Shown here: positions 8,701 through 16,674 of the stretch, piece after piece
How the letters are laid out: each line of letters opens with the position of its first letter
How positions within the stretch are numbered: the first letter of the stretch is position 1
Source: Terriglobales bacterium
GTDB lineage: Bacteria; Acidobacteriota; Terriglobia; Terriglobales; Acidobacteriaceae
NCBI GenBank assembly: GCA_035487355.1
Contig: DATHMF010000116.1
Location: 29,497 to 93,496, forward strand
Reading direction: 5' to 3'
DNA length: 64,000 nucleotides
Program-made: the position numbers and the translations under genes
Notes under the pieces: model-generated
Told to the model about the DNA's origin: nothing
What the model saw: only the letters and a program-made list of their open reading frames with translations
The model's database searches: none

Positions 8701-9687
8701 ATTCATCTGGCGCGTGACTTCATCGAAAATGTCGTTAATTCGGGCCAAGTTCAGCTTCGATTGCTCAAGCCGCGCCTCGGCCAACCGCTTCTTGGTTTTG
8801 AACTTGGTAATGCCGGCAGCTTCTTCGATAATCGCGCGCCGGTCATAGGGCTTGCTGCTGAGAATCTGGCCAATGCGGCCCTGCTCAATGATCGCGTAGG
8901 ACTCAGGGCCAAGTCCTGTTCCCATAAAGATATCCTGGATATCGCGCAGGCGGCAGAGTTTGCCATTCAGCAGATACTCGCTCTCGCCAGAGCGGAACAA
9001 CCGCCGCGTGACAACAAGTTCGCCGGCTTTGAATTGCGTGGTCTTGAACTTGCGGCGGCGGATCTTCAAAACAACATGCTGCGGAGCGTTTTCGCTGGCT
9101 GAAGCATCTGGAGCTTGCGGTTCGGCTGTGTCACTTTCCGCAGTCTGTTGTGCCTCTTCCGGAGCAGCTTGTGCAGCAGCGTTCTCTGAATCCTCGACTG
9201 TATTTTCGGGGGTCGTGTTCTCGCCGGCGATGGCATCATCCGCTGCGGCAGCGTTTTCTACAATAACCTCTTCCGGTCCCAGCGGCTGAACGTCAGCGAT
9301 GTGGCGTTCTGTGTCTTCCGCGGCAGTTGCGCGATCGCCGGCTTCATCCCAATCGTCGAAGGGTTCGTTCTGGATATCAACTTCAGGTTCTGTGAAGCTG
9401 GTATTGCCTTCGTACTCTTCAGGGTCAATCAGAGTGAGAGAGACTTCGGCCATGCCAGTAGGCTTGCGATCGCGTGTCCCGATAAAGATCACGTCTTCCA
9501 TGCGCGAGCCGCGCAGGCTCTTGGCTGACTGTTCGCCCAAGACCCACGAGATGGCATCAGCGATATTCGACTTGCCGCAGCCGTTCGGTCCCACAATGGC
9601 GGCGACGCCATCACCTTGGAACTTCAGTTCCGTACGGTCACAGAAAGATTTGAACCCCAGGATTTGCAGCTTCTTCAGTTTTAGCAA
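5719..9687 (-). CDS. smc: Chromosome segregation protein SMC with acidic head insert
   Basis: 1322 residues, against about 1150-1200 for a usual SMC. The N-terminal Walker A is GPNGCGKSNI (33-42). The C-terminal half of the ATPase shows LLSGGEKALTALALLV and the Walker B ILDEVDAPLDEANVGRF. The hinge lies around the GILADFLEVDDQYERVVEDF segment, between two long coiled coils. SMC dimers with ScpA/B organise and segregate chromosomes. The extra length comes mainly from residues ~90-222 (about 9021-9417 on the DNA). This is an Ala/Glu/Asp-rich, probably disordered stretch ending in a basic KIRRRKF patch, inserted just before the conserved VTRRLFRSGESEYLLNG segment. Neither scpA nor scpB is nearby. 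Confidence 0.97.
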   Translation of the reverse strand: MLKLKKLQILGFKSFCDRTELKFQGDGVAAIVGPNGCGKSNIADAISWVLGEQSAKSLRGSRMEDVIFIGTRDRKPTGMAEVSLTLIDPEEYEGNTSFTEPEVDIQNEPFDDWDEAGDRATAAEDTERHIADVQPLGPEEVIVENAAAADDAIAGENTTPENTVEDSENAAAQAAPEEAQQTAESDTAEPQAPDASASENAPQHVVLKIRRRKFKTTQFKAGELVVTRRLFRSGESEYLLNGKLCRLRDIQDIFMGTGLGPESYAIIEQGRIGQILSSKPYDRRAIIEEAAGITKFKTKKRLAEARLEQSKLNLARINDIFDEVTRQMNSLKRQAAKAERYAKLRDEMREKLRLVLASKFTQLEREAAQLESELASITAEMQTKNETVQRLESEHGERTQRGYAIEEEAKRNTEHLNTLALEMERSVSRRHTNEERCAELDARSAAALAELERTREQLGGLQAELNSNRSVLESAAADVAAAQSEASLRQHEAATATETLAATEQSQEARRSEIMEAVAAASAVHNRMAKAEEHSASLERELHRLQQETAGAQSQITAFGGQRGQIAFEFESVSQKVSALTAQIAEAQQQVKEKKAAESEAKIRLDSLRAEYASALGKRGSLEALIAEHGYTTESVKRLFQSGAMEKDFAPAGILADFLEVDDQYERVVEDFLRDELNYIVVKSWDAADQGLQILRNDVDGRATFLVHSEDSQEKFSFLVDQHTRSAVRRDAIVPLKSCIRVLNGFGKSLEGILPKLGNGYIAPDSATAREMALENPNAFFLAPNGETFHNLTVTGGKQRTEGPLSMKRELRELQRTLSDMEQTLRADEARTAVLGREITELTSLLVRLEEERREAEKLALTSGHALQQLEAELEKTQQRLGTYEAEISRVRSEREEAQQTVAEMQQESAQHESHRKELESEVAAIQSRLATMKESRDLAVQTASQMSARVAALEERRIAASSALQRIETLVSEVNARVASLEAQIESAHAEKQQRLSENARLAEQLIAYAAERQSTEARGVELQKESEQVRARMAEIEHQLREVRQLLDAARDRRGELSAAIAKLTSDAEYMAETCRNELNLGREELLTDTNVGRVEGEALALEDTAYREMRTKLENMGPVNMMALEEYKKTAERHSFLETQRKDLLDSIENTLNSIKEIDAISRQKFEEAFERINENFQFTFRKLFGGGQAFMRLTDQENSSESGIDVIASPPGKKLQNVLLLSGGEKALTALALLVGIFQFQPSPFCILDEVDAPLDEANVGRFTDLVKEMSVQTQFVIITHNKKTMGISPTLYGVTMQEPGVSKIVSVRFGEEAKAAS

Positions 9688-9830
9688 AAACTCACTCCCT
9701 CATGCCGCATCGGTGTGGTCTTTCAATTGGTCAGATTCCATGAAAGCACTCCCGGCGTTTGTACTGCCTTGTGGGCAGGTAAATTCGCTCCCTGCGGCTG
9801 GACAGGGATCGGAAACACAACCATTGCTGC

Positions 9831-9868
9831 TTAATGTACCGGGTAAGTTACTACCGGTCAAGCATTAA
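9831..9868. other. Stem-loop in the 460-bp smc upstream spacer
   Basis: The spacer 9688-10149 between the divergent smc and the secreted-protein gene holds no ORF I can support. It contains an interrupted inverted repeat: TTAATG (9831-9836) with CATTAA (9863-9868), enclosing ACCGG (9838-9842) with CCGGT (9854-9858). This could be an operator or RNA structure; its function is unknown. A clear ribosome site, GAAAGGAGCA, precedes the gene at 10150. Confidence 0.3.
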
Positions 9869-10149
9869 ACGCCCAATATATTGTGTGGCATATGCCTATA
9901 CCGCTGCCTATTGCACAGCCTCTGATGCAATTAGCCAAAAAACTGCTTAACCAGTGCAATTTTCGTTCGGAGATTCGACGAAGGCGGGAGTTACCGCGAG
10001 AGCTACTGAAACTTTAACGCGGATAATGGCCGAAATCAAGCGCTAAAGCATAGGAATTACTCATCCAGTTTCCGGGAAAGGGAAACGAAATCCACGTGCC
10101 CCTCACTATCTGCTATGCAAGACAACTTTGAAAGGAGCAATTCAAATTT

Positions 10150-10785
10150 ATGAGTGTGCCCAGGGAAAATGAAGCTTTATCAGTATCTCGAAGCAGGAAA
10201 AGACCCTTATTTTTTGCCATTTGCCTCGGAATGGCTTTGCTGCTCGCGCGTTCTGTCGCAACCGCACAAGAGCGTCCCCGTTTCGATCCTGATCGTGATC
10301 ATGATCGAGACCGGATTCACACCATGTGGATTGATCACCTTGTATTTCTGCCGGGTGACCCCAGCGTGCAGACCTCGTTCAACGCGGTTAACTCGGGTGT
10401 TGGAGGCGGATTGAGCGGCCTCATCATCACCTCCTCAACCCTCGGCGACGAGGCACAGGGTGGGGGAAACAAAGTCGTCGAGACCGCTCTGGAAGTACCG
10501 CCAGGCTTCCAGATTGTAAGCGTGCGCGTGTGCTACGAGAATTCCAACCCGCGCAGCTTTATCACTCAGACACGGCTGGCGCAGGTGCAGAACCCTCCCA
10601 GCACCGCCATTGTTTTGCTGGATGACCCAACCCATCTCAACGCTGCGGGTCCGGTCTGCGTTAACAGTCAACCAACGTTGGTCAATCCCGCAAAGGGTTC
10701 TGTCCTTCTCGATTTGCGTGTCAATTTTGGCGATACCACCGACAAGATTGTGCTTCGGGCGGTAGGGTTGAACCTTGTGAAGTAA
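10150..10785 (+). CDS. Hypothetical secreted protein
   Basis: 211 residues, family not recognised. A basic N-terminus (SRSRKRPLFF) and hydrophobic stretch AICLGMALLLARSVATAQ give a signal peptide probably cleaved after VATAQ. Next comes a charged linker (RFDPDRDHDRDR), then a beta-rich, Gly-rich domain. The mature region has two Cys (CYEN and PVCVN), which could form a disulphide. The start has a good Shine-Dalgarno, GAAAGGAG. It appears to be a single-gene unit divergent from smc and convergent with rimO. A carbohydrate-binding or surface role cannot be claimed from sequence alone. Confidence 0.7.
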   Translation: MSVPRENEALSVSRSRKRPLFFAICLGMALLLARSVATAQERPRFDPDRDHDRDRIHTMWIDHLVFLPGDPSVQTSFNAVNSGVGGGLSGLIITSSTLGDEAQGGGNKVVETALEVPPGFQIVSVRVCYENSNPRSFITQTRLAQVQNPPSTAIVLLDDPTHLNAAGPVCVNSQPTLVNPAKGSVLLDLRVNFGDTTDKIVLRAVGLNLVK

Positions 10786-10836
10786 TCTCCTGTTCGCAAC
10801 TGGCAGTTATAGCCTGGGGATGTGAATGATGGAGAG

Positions 10837-10878
10837 AGGGGAAGTATCTGAGAGAAACTACTCACGCATACTTCCCCT
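10837..10878. terminator. Long hairpin between convergent genes, candidate two-way terminator
   Basis: Arms AGGGGAAGTAT (10837-10847) and ATACTTCCCCT (10868-10878) are perfectly complementary over 11 bp. Inside the loop TGAG (10849-10852) can pair with CTCA (10861-10864). It lies between the stop codons of the secreted-protein gene and rimO, the usual place for a shared terminator. There is no clear T-tract on either side. Confidence 0.5.
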
Positions 10879-10894
10879 TGCAAAATTGAATTGG

Positions 10895-12436
10895 TTATAC
10901 CAGCCGCGCTACAAGATCGTAGTCATGAGTTTCGGTGATCTCGCAGCGGTGGAATTCGCCGGCCTGAACATTATCGAGGGCGCCAAAATCATTGATAAAG
11001 ACTTTGCCATCAATTTCTGGTGCGTGCATCTCGGTGCGTCCTTCCCAAAGCCAATCAGTTTCTTGCGACGGGCCTTCCAGGACAACATCAAACTGCTTGC
11101 CAATCAAAGCGCGTTTTTTACGTTTGCTGATCTGGCGCTGGATTTGCATCAGTTTCTTGCGACGGCCTTCAATCACACGATGCGGTAATTTTTCTTCCAG
11201 ATGGAATGCTTTAGCACCCTCTTCATCGGAGTAGGCAAAGGTCCCCATCCAATCGAACTCAGCGGCGCGAACAAAATCACACAGCGCCTCGAAGTCGCGT
11301 TCACTTTCTCCCGGAAACCCCACGATGAATGAAGTCCGCAATGTGAGTTGGGGAACGGCGCGGCGCATCTTCTCGATGGATTTCAGGAAGATGTCGGCAC
11401 TGCTGCCGCGCTTCATGCTCTTAAGCACGGGAGCCGAAGCATGTTGCAACGGGACATCAATGTAAGAACAAATCTTCGGATGAGAGGCGATAGCTTCGAG
11501 CAGGCGCCCGGTGATCTTGTTGGGGTAGGCATATAAAAAACGCACCCAGCGCAGATCGTCAATTGCAGCCAGCCGCTCCAGCAGAAGTGCCAAGCCGTCT
11601 TTCAAGCCAAGGTCCTCGCCGTAGCAGGTCGTATCTTGTCCGATCAGAGTAATCTCTCGCACACCACTCTGTACGAGACGCTCGGCTTCTGTTATTACCG
11701 ATTCGAACCGGCGCGAGCGAAATTTGCCGCGCAGTTGCGGGATGATGCAGAAGCTGCAAGGATGATCGCATCCTTCGGCAATCTTGATATACGCCAGATG
11801 CCGGGGCGTAGCCAGCACACGCGGCGTGGTTTCGTCGTAAAGATAATTGGGCAGATCGGCGATGGCCCCATCCCACTCGTTGCGCGAGAAGCGTCCGGCC
11901 GCTTGGCGGGCGTCGCCTTCGGCACGGGAAGTCGACCCTCCATCCGGCTTCGAATAGGTTGCCTCCGGACGCGAAGTAATAATCTTAAAGGGTGAAAAAT
12001 CCTGACTTGCGCCGGTTGCCGATTGCGCCAGTCCAGCGCTGGCAATTATTTTTTGCAGCTCGCCGGTGCCGACAACCGCATCTACTTCGGGAATATTTTT
12101 TTGAATTTCATTGCGGTAACGTTCTACCAGACAGCCGGCGACAATCAGTTTTTTTGCGCGGCCGCCTGGGTTTTCCGCAGAAGCTTTGTGCCGCGCCATC
12201 TGCAGGATGGTATCCACCGACTCCTGCTTGGCCGTGTCAATGAACGAGCAGGTATTGACTACGATGACATCCGCTTCATCGGCACGAGCAGTGATTTGCG
12301 CGCCCGACGAGGCCAGCATCCCCATCATGACCTCGCTATCCACGAGATTCTTGGGGCACCCCAGGCTGACAAAGCCTATCTTGACCGGGGTTTCTGCCCG
12401 GGCTGAGGGGGTCTCAGTTGTGTTTTTGGATGACAT
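10895..12436 (-). CDS. rimO: Ribosomal protein uS12 methylthiotransferase
   Basis: 513 residues, about 70 more than E. coli RimO. It methylthiolates the conserved Asp of ribosomal protein S12. The UPF0004 domain has its three cluster cysteines in SLGCPKNLVDSE, VNTCSFID and VAGCLVERY. The radical-SAM domain has the CxxxCxxC motif in EGCDHPCSFCIIPQLRGKFR. A TRAM domain follows at the C-terminus. The family-specific SLGCPKNLVDSE separates it from MiaB. The extra residues form a Ser/Ala/Gly-rich linker between the two catalytic domains. The ATG at 12436 lies 30 bp after the stop of the transglutaminase gene on the same strand. Confidence 0.95.
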   Translation of the reverse strand: MSSKNTTETPSARAETPVKIGFVSLGCPKNLVDSEVMMGMLASSGAQITARADEADVIVVNTCSFIDTAKQESVDTILQMARHKASAENPGGRAKKLIVAGCLVERYRNEIQKNIPEVDAVVGTGELQKIIASAGLAQSATGASQDFSPFKIITSRPEATYSKPDGGSTSRAEGDARQAAGRFSRNEWDGAIADLPNYLYDETTPRVLATPRHLAYIKIAEGCDHPCSFCIIPQLRGKFRSRRFESVITEAERLVQSGVREITLIGQDTTCYGEDLGLKDGLALLLERLAAIDDLRWVRFLYAYPNKITGRLLEAIASHPKICSYIDVPLQHASAPVLKSMKRGSSADIFLKSIEKMRRAVPQLTLRTSFIVGFPGESERDFEALCDFVRAAEFDWMGTFAYSDEEGAKAFHLEEKLPHRVIEGRRKKLMQIQRQISKRKKRALIGKQFDVVLEGPSQETDWLWEGRTEMHAPEIDGKVFINDFGALDNVQAGEFHRCEITETHDYDLVARLV

Positions 12437-12466
12437 GCAATCTTTCTATTTTAACATCTGGTGAAT

Positions 12467-14644
12467 TCATCGCCGGGCGGCAATCTCTACTTCCGCGAAC
12501 AGCTCAGGTAAGCGTTTGGCGTCTTCTGTCATCTCCCCAAATCGTGCCCGCAGGTAGTGCAGGGTAAACACTGAAACCACGCGTCGAAGCTCAGGTTCAA
12601 GAATCGAGTTCACGAATTCTGCTGGAGTTTGGGCGGGCTTTTTCTCACATCCCCGGCGGGCGAGGGAAGCCGTCATGCGTTCATACCAGATGGAAGCCGC
12701 CGCGCGTGGGGCGTCTTCTGGCCTCGCCGCAATCCGATAGTCGCGCCAGGTGTGCAGCAGCCTGCGGCCGTTCACCGCCAGCAAGAACAGGGCGACCAGA
12801 GCTGTCAGGACCAGGCCGTAACGTCGCGCGATTTGCCGTACGTCCGTCGTGCTGGCATGGCTGACCAGTTTGTAATACCGGCGCATCAGTGCCAGCTTCC
12901 AGGCAAACATGCGGCTGCGGGAGAACAGGAACATCCTGATCTGCAGGTTAGATTGGTGTCCAAAGTCGTAGTTGATCACCCATTCGCGCCAGAACTCGCC
13001 GACCGCATCAAGGTATAGACCCATGCGCGAATTGCGCAACACCGAAGTGGAACCAGGATCGGGTGGTGTGGGATCGAAAGTGCTCCATCCGTAACCAGGG
13101 AAATACACTTCCACCCAGGTATGCGCTTCGCTCGCGCGCACGATGTAACTGGAGGTCAGATCGTTGAACTGGGCGCTACGGAAGCCGTTGACCACGCGCG
13201 TGGGAATCTGCAATGTGCGCAGCATAATGGCCATGGCGGAGGCAAAATATTCGCAGTGGCCCTCTTTGCGCACGAAAAGAAATTCCGCTAAAGGATCATC
13301 CGGTGGTGTCTGCGAAAGCTTCAGTGTGTATCCATAATGCGTGCTCAGGTAATTCTCGATTTCGCGGGCGCGATCGTAGTTATTGGTTTTGCCCGCTGTA
13401 ACTTTTGCCGCCAGTTGCGCGATGCGAGGATCAAGCTTGGGCACCTGCAGATAATGCAGCGCAATTTCTGGTGGAAACTCTCCAGAAGCTTTGCGTAACA
13501 GCTCTGGTTCGGCCTCAAGCACATTAGAGCGCCCCACGTAAATACCGATGGGTTCATCTGTAAATGCCGAACCCGCCAGGTCTTGCGAGACAGAACGATA
13601 ATTGCCCACGATGGCGTCTCCAAAGGGGGCCACAAAGAAGACGTTTGTGCCAATCGGTTCCATCACCACGCGGTAATTCAGCATGTGCGCGTAGGGGTGC
13701 GTGTACTTTGCAGACGTTTCCGGGCGAAATCCTTCTCCGGTTTGCGGCCGCAGGCTGAATGTTCCAGAAATTCCATGTGGAATGGGAGAAAATGTAAGCG
13801 GATTGTCCCACTTGCGGCCGTCAAAGAGCCCCAGCGCCACGCCACGCCACTTCAAATTGGTGAAATTTCCGCGCGTATCGCCGAACACTTGGACATGCAT
13901 GACGATGGAGCTGGATTGCTTGATCTCGCCAATCTGGCCGAGTTGTACCTCGTTTCCAAATCCGGTCAGCACCTGGTTGTTTTGAGCAAGCTGGCTCAGA
14001 TAACCATTGCTGGTGCGGGGAAGGACGTAGAAAACAATCGGCGATGTCACGCTGATGCTGATCACCAGGACTACGGCCGCAATCAGAAGCGAGCGGGCCA
14101 GCACAGATTGGTCTGGTATTTCGCGCGCCTGCGCCGTAGCGGTTTCTGCGGAGCGTTTCATCTCCATGCTGAGAAAGGTTGTGGCTGTCAAAACGAGAAA
14201 CAGCAGGAAGGCAAAAAAGAAGGTGCTATCCACAGTGAGCACCGCTGCCGCCAGGACCATTAAGAACGCAAGCAAGGCGAGATAGAAATTGTCGCGCTGG
14301 CGATGCACAGAAAACATTTTGACCACCATGCTGAACAGCACAAGGTGCACGGTGGCATTAACAAAGCTTCCAGATATCAGAAAGAAATCGGCAACGTAAA
14401 AAACCACGTACACAAGTGTGGCGTAATTGGTGTAGCGTTCCGAGATCTTGAATTCCCGTCCGCGTGCCAGCAATACACCCCGAACGATGAGCGCAACAGC
14501 GACGAACAACACAGAGAGCATATCCAGCTTACCGGTACCGGCCAGGGTAAAAAAACCCGTGGCGATCAACAGGTAGAGCGAGGTATCAAAGAAGCGTTCG
14601 ATCGCCAAAGGCACCCGTAAGCGCACTGCTGAAGCGGAAGACAC
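12467..14644 (-). CDS. TgpA-type membrane transglutaminase-like protease
   Basis: 725 residues. The N-terminal ~210 residues are a bundle of about six hydrophobic helices (DUF3488/TgpA_N type). A periplasmic transglutaminase-like domain follows, and another transmembrane helix (LVLTALVALFLLAV) precedes a C-terminal DUF4129-like tail. The catalytic Cys is in EGHCEYFASAMAIMLR, the His in SEAHTWVEVYFPGYGW and the Asp in STFDPTPPDP, so the triad is intact. In other bacteria these genes sit with a MoxR ATPase and a DUF58 protein; neither lies in the window here. It is probably cotranscribed with rimO, 30 bp downstream. The substrate is not known. Confidence 0.88.
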   Translation of the reverse strand: MSSASAVRLRVPLAIERFFDTSLYLLIATGFFTLAGTGKLDMLSVLFVAVALIVRGVLLARGREFKISERYTNYATLVYVVFYVADFFLISGSFVNATVHLVLFSMVVKMFSVHRQRDNFYLALLAFLMVLAAAVLTVDSTFFFAFLLFLVLTATTFLSMEMKRSAETATAQAREIPDQSVLARSLLIAAVVLVISISVTSPIVFYVLPRTSNGYLSQLAQNNQVLTGFGNEVQLGQIGEIKQSSSIVMHVQVFGDTRGNFTNLKWRGVALGLFDGRKWDNPLTFSPIPHGISGTFSLRPQTGEGFRPETSAKYTHPYAHMLNYRVVMEPIGTNVFFVAPFGDAIVGNYRSVSQDLAGSAFTDEPIGIYVGRSNVLEAEPELLRKASGEFPPEIALHYLQVPKLDPRIAQLAAKVTAGKTNNYDRAREIENYLSTHYGYTLKLSQTPPDDPLAEFLFVRKEGHCEYFASAMAIMLRTLQIPTRVVNGFRSAQFNDLTSSYIVRASEAHTWVEVYFPGYGWSTFDPTPPDPGSTSVLRNSRMGLYLDAVGEFWREWVINYDFGHQSNLQIRMFLFSRSRMFAWKLALMRRYYKLVSHASTTDVRQIARRYGLVLTALVALFLLAVNGRRLLHTWRDYRIAARPEDAPRAAASIWYERMTASLARRGCEKKPAQTPAEFVNSILEPELRRVVSVFTLHYLRARFGEMTEDAKRLPELFAEVEIAARR

Positions 14645-14723
14645 AGCATTATTGTACCCCTTACGTTAACCATCTTTTTTGTGCTGCGGTGGGTCATTCT
14701 TAGGTCATTTGATAAAATCGTCT

Positions 14724-14830
14724 GTCAGGCATTGGGTCCCGCGCAACGCAATCCCGCCAACCCCGCCAGGTCCGGAAGGAAGCAACGGTAACGGGCTCGT
14801 GCGTGTGCAGCGGGTACCCCGGTGCCTGGC
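14724..14830 (+). ncRNA. ffs: Signal recognition particle RNA, small bacterial (4.5S) type
   Basis: The 5' GTCAGGCA pairs with the 3' TGCCTGGC to close the molecule. The apical domain holds the conserved CCAGGTCCGGAAGGAAGCAA block, with the GGAA tetraloop and the Ffh-binding asymmetric loop. Length is about 107 nt, normal for the small form without an Alu domain. A -10-like TAAAAT at 14713-14718 ends 5 nt before the 5' end. It is the RNA core of the SRP, which targets nascent membrane proteins with Ffh. A short hairpin (GCCTGG with CCAGGC, to 14847) overlaps the 3' end and may help termination. Confidence 0.95.
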
Positions 14831-14939
14831 AAACTGGCCCTCCAGGCAATAGATTCCACACGCAGCGAGTTTACGAAAGCTCGTGTTCTTCTTGGTAAGG
14901 GTGGTTTTTTGGTGAGCGCCGTGCCGCGCGAACCAAAAA

Positions 14940-14968
14940 GCGAGGGCGCAGCGGTTTACCGCGGAGCC
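14940..14968. repeat. Dispersed 29-bp repeat with GCGG-TTTA-CCGC hairpin (copy 1)
   Basis: The 29 bases here recur without a mismatch at 59208-59236. The core GCGG-TTTA-CCGC is a hairpin with a TTTA loop, like the other TTTA-loop palindromes at 53.25, 53.29, 57.41 and 57.45 kb. It lies between the SRP RNA and the fabH ribosome site, so it would be in the fabH leader if fabH is transcribed from upstream. Confidence 0.7.
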
Positions 14969-14991
14969 TTATATAACTGGAGATATTAATT

Positions 14992-15990
14992 TTGCAAAAT
15001 CTATTAGGCGCCAAGATTACCGCTCTGGGAACCTATGTCCCGCCCAAAATTCTTACCAACAATGATCTTGAAAAAATGGTGGATACCACCGACCAGTGGA
15101 TTGTCGAACGCACCGGCATCCGCCAGCGCCATATCGTGGAAAAAGGAGTCGCCTCCAGCGATCTGGCAGTTGAAGCGGCCCGCAAAGTACTGACCGAGCG
15201 TGGAATCACTCCTGGAGATGTAGAGGCCATCATTGTTGCCACGGTCACGCCCGATATGATGTTTCCCGCCACCGCCTGTCTGGTGCAAAACAAACTCGGC
15301 GCCAAAGGCGCATGGGGCTTCGACGTATCGGCGGCCTGCTCGGGTTTTCTCTATGCTTTGCAGGCGGGCGTGCAGTTCGTACGCACGGGAGCCCACAAAA
15401 AAGTTTTGGTCATCGGTGCGGACGTGATGTCTTCCATCATTGATTACACCGATCGTGCCACCTGTGTAATTTTTGGCGATGGCGCTGGGGCTGTGCTGGT
15501 AGAGCCCGCTGCCGCTGACGAGCCCGGTTTTATAGACTTTCTTCATGAGGTAGACGGCTCCGGCGGATCCGCTCTCAATATGCCGGGAGGCGGAAGCCTG
15601 CATCCGCCATCGCACGAGACGGTAGACAAGAAATTGCATTACGTCCATCAGGATGGGCAGGCCGTATTCAAGTTCGCGGTGCGTAAGATGGTTGAGGTTT
15701 GCGAGACCATCTTGAAGCGCAACGGATTGAAGGGCTGCGACGTAGCCGTATTCCTGCCTCACCAGGCCAATCTGCGGATCATCACCGCCACGGCAGACCG
15801 CATTGGCCTAAAATCCGAGAACGTGATCGTCAACATTGATCAGTTTGGGAATACTACGGCAGCAACTATTCCTTTAGCCATGCAGACCGCACGCGAACGC
15901 GGTAAGCTAAAGAAAGGCGATCTCGTACTTCTGGCGTCGGTTGGCGCAGGATTTACCGTTGGAGCAACCTTGCTGCGATGGGCTTATTAG
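14992..15990 (+). CDS. fabH: 3-oxoacyl-[acyl-carrier-protein] synthase III
   Basis: 332 residues, the normal KAS III length. It condenses acetyl-CoA with malonyl-ACP to start fatty-acid synthesis. The catalytic Cys is in DVSAACSGFLYALQAG, the His in LPHQANLRIITA and the Asn in QFGNTTAATIPLA. The N-terminus ITALGTYVPPKILTNNDLE and the TDQWIVERTGIRQRHI stretch are typical. The start is a TTG at 14992-14994 with GGAG 9 nt before it; no ATG lies near the family start. It follows the SRP RNA and is followed by a HAD gene after 61 bp. No other fab genes are adjacent. Confidence 0.95.
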   Translation: MQNLLGAKITALGTYVPPKILTNNDLEKMVDTTDQWIVERTGIRQRHIVEKGVASSDLAVEAARKVLTERGITPGDVEAIIVATVTPDMMFPATACLVQNKLGAKGAWGFDVSAACSGFLYALQAGVQFVRTGAHKKVLVIGADVMSSIIDYTDRATCVIFGDGAGAVLVEPAAADEPGFIDFLHEVDGSGGSALNMPGGGSLHPPSHETVDKKLHYVHQDGQAVFKFAVRKMVEVCETILKRNGLKGCDVAVFLPHQANLRIITATADRIGLKSENVIVNIDQFGNTTAATIPLAMQTARERGKLKKGDLVLLASVGAGFTVGATLLRWAY

Positions 15991-16051
15991 GCAATTGCTA
16001 TTCAATGGCCTCAAATATTTTGCGCTATATCAGTTCTACCGGCCAAAACTT

Positions 16052-16672
16052 ATGTCTCGGAAGCATCAGATTCGTGTTGTCCTGTTTGATTTGGGCGGAG
16101 TGCTGGTCGAGCTGTCCGGGGTCCCGACCATGCTCGCGTGGATGAGCAACCGGGTTTCATCGGAAGAGCTTTGGAAAATGTGGCTTACCTCTCCGGTAGT
16201 CCGCGCATTTGAAACCGGACGAGCTACCCCTGAGTGGTTCGCCGATCAACTTATTGTGGAGATGGGCCTCCCCGTCGGAACACCTCAGCTTCTGGACGAG
16301 TTCGCACGTTGGCCGCGTGGTCTGTTTCCGGGCGCCCTTGACCTGATCGGCAGAGTTCCGCAGCGGTACACGCGGGCCACGCTGTCCAATTCCAACGCGC
16401 TGCACTGGCCTCGCATGATGGAAGAAATGCAACTAGCCGAGGCTTTCGATCTGTATTTTGCCTCGCATCTGATGGGCAAGATCAAGCCTGATGAAGAAGT
16501 GTTCCAACACGTGACTGACACACTGAACTGCGCCGCGGACGAAGTCCTTTTTCTCGATGACAGCAAACTAAACGTAGAGGCGGCGCAAGCCGTTGGGATG
16601 AATGCTGTCCAGGTCAAAGGAGTAACGGCCGCGGAGCAAGCTTTGATTGAAGCCGGGGTGATAGAAAATTAA
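16052..16672 (+). CDS. HAD-superfamily hydrolase, subfamily IA
   Basis: 206 residues from the ATG at 16052. An upstream in-frame extension overlaps fabH and is not family-like. Motif I is VVLFDLGGVLVE, with the second Asp of DxD replaced by Gly, as in some epoxide-hydrolase-N/YihX-like members. Motif II is TLSNSN, motif III the Lys in GKIKPDEEVF, and motif IV LFLDDSKLNVEAAQ. Missing the second motif-I Asp argues against a plain phosphatase, although YihX-like proteins with this change do act on sugar phosphates. The substrate is unknown. It ends 2 bp before the convergent aspA stop. Confidence 0.85.
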   Translation: MSRKHQIRVVLFDLGGVLVELSGVPTMLAWMSNRVSSEELWKMWLTSPVVRAFETGRATPEWFADQLIVEMGLPVGTPQLLDEFARWPRGLFPGALDLIGRVPQRYTRATLSNSNALHWPRMMEEMQLAEAFDLYFASHLMGKIKPDEEVFQHVTDTLNCAADEVLFLDDSKLNVEAAQAVGMNAVQVKGVTAAEQALIEAGVIEN

Positions 16673-16674
16673 GG

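Noticed and set aside
15941..16051. N-terminal extension of the HAD hydrolase
   Set aside because: Overlaps the end of fabH; motif I lies at the expected distance from the ATG at 16052.
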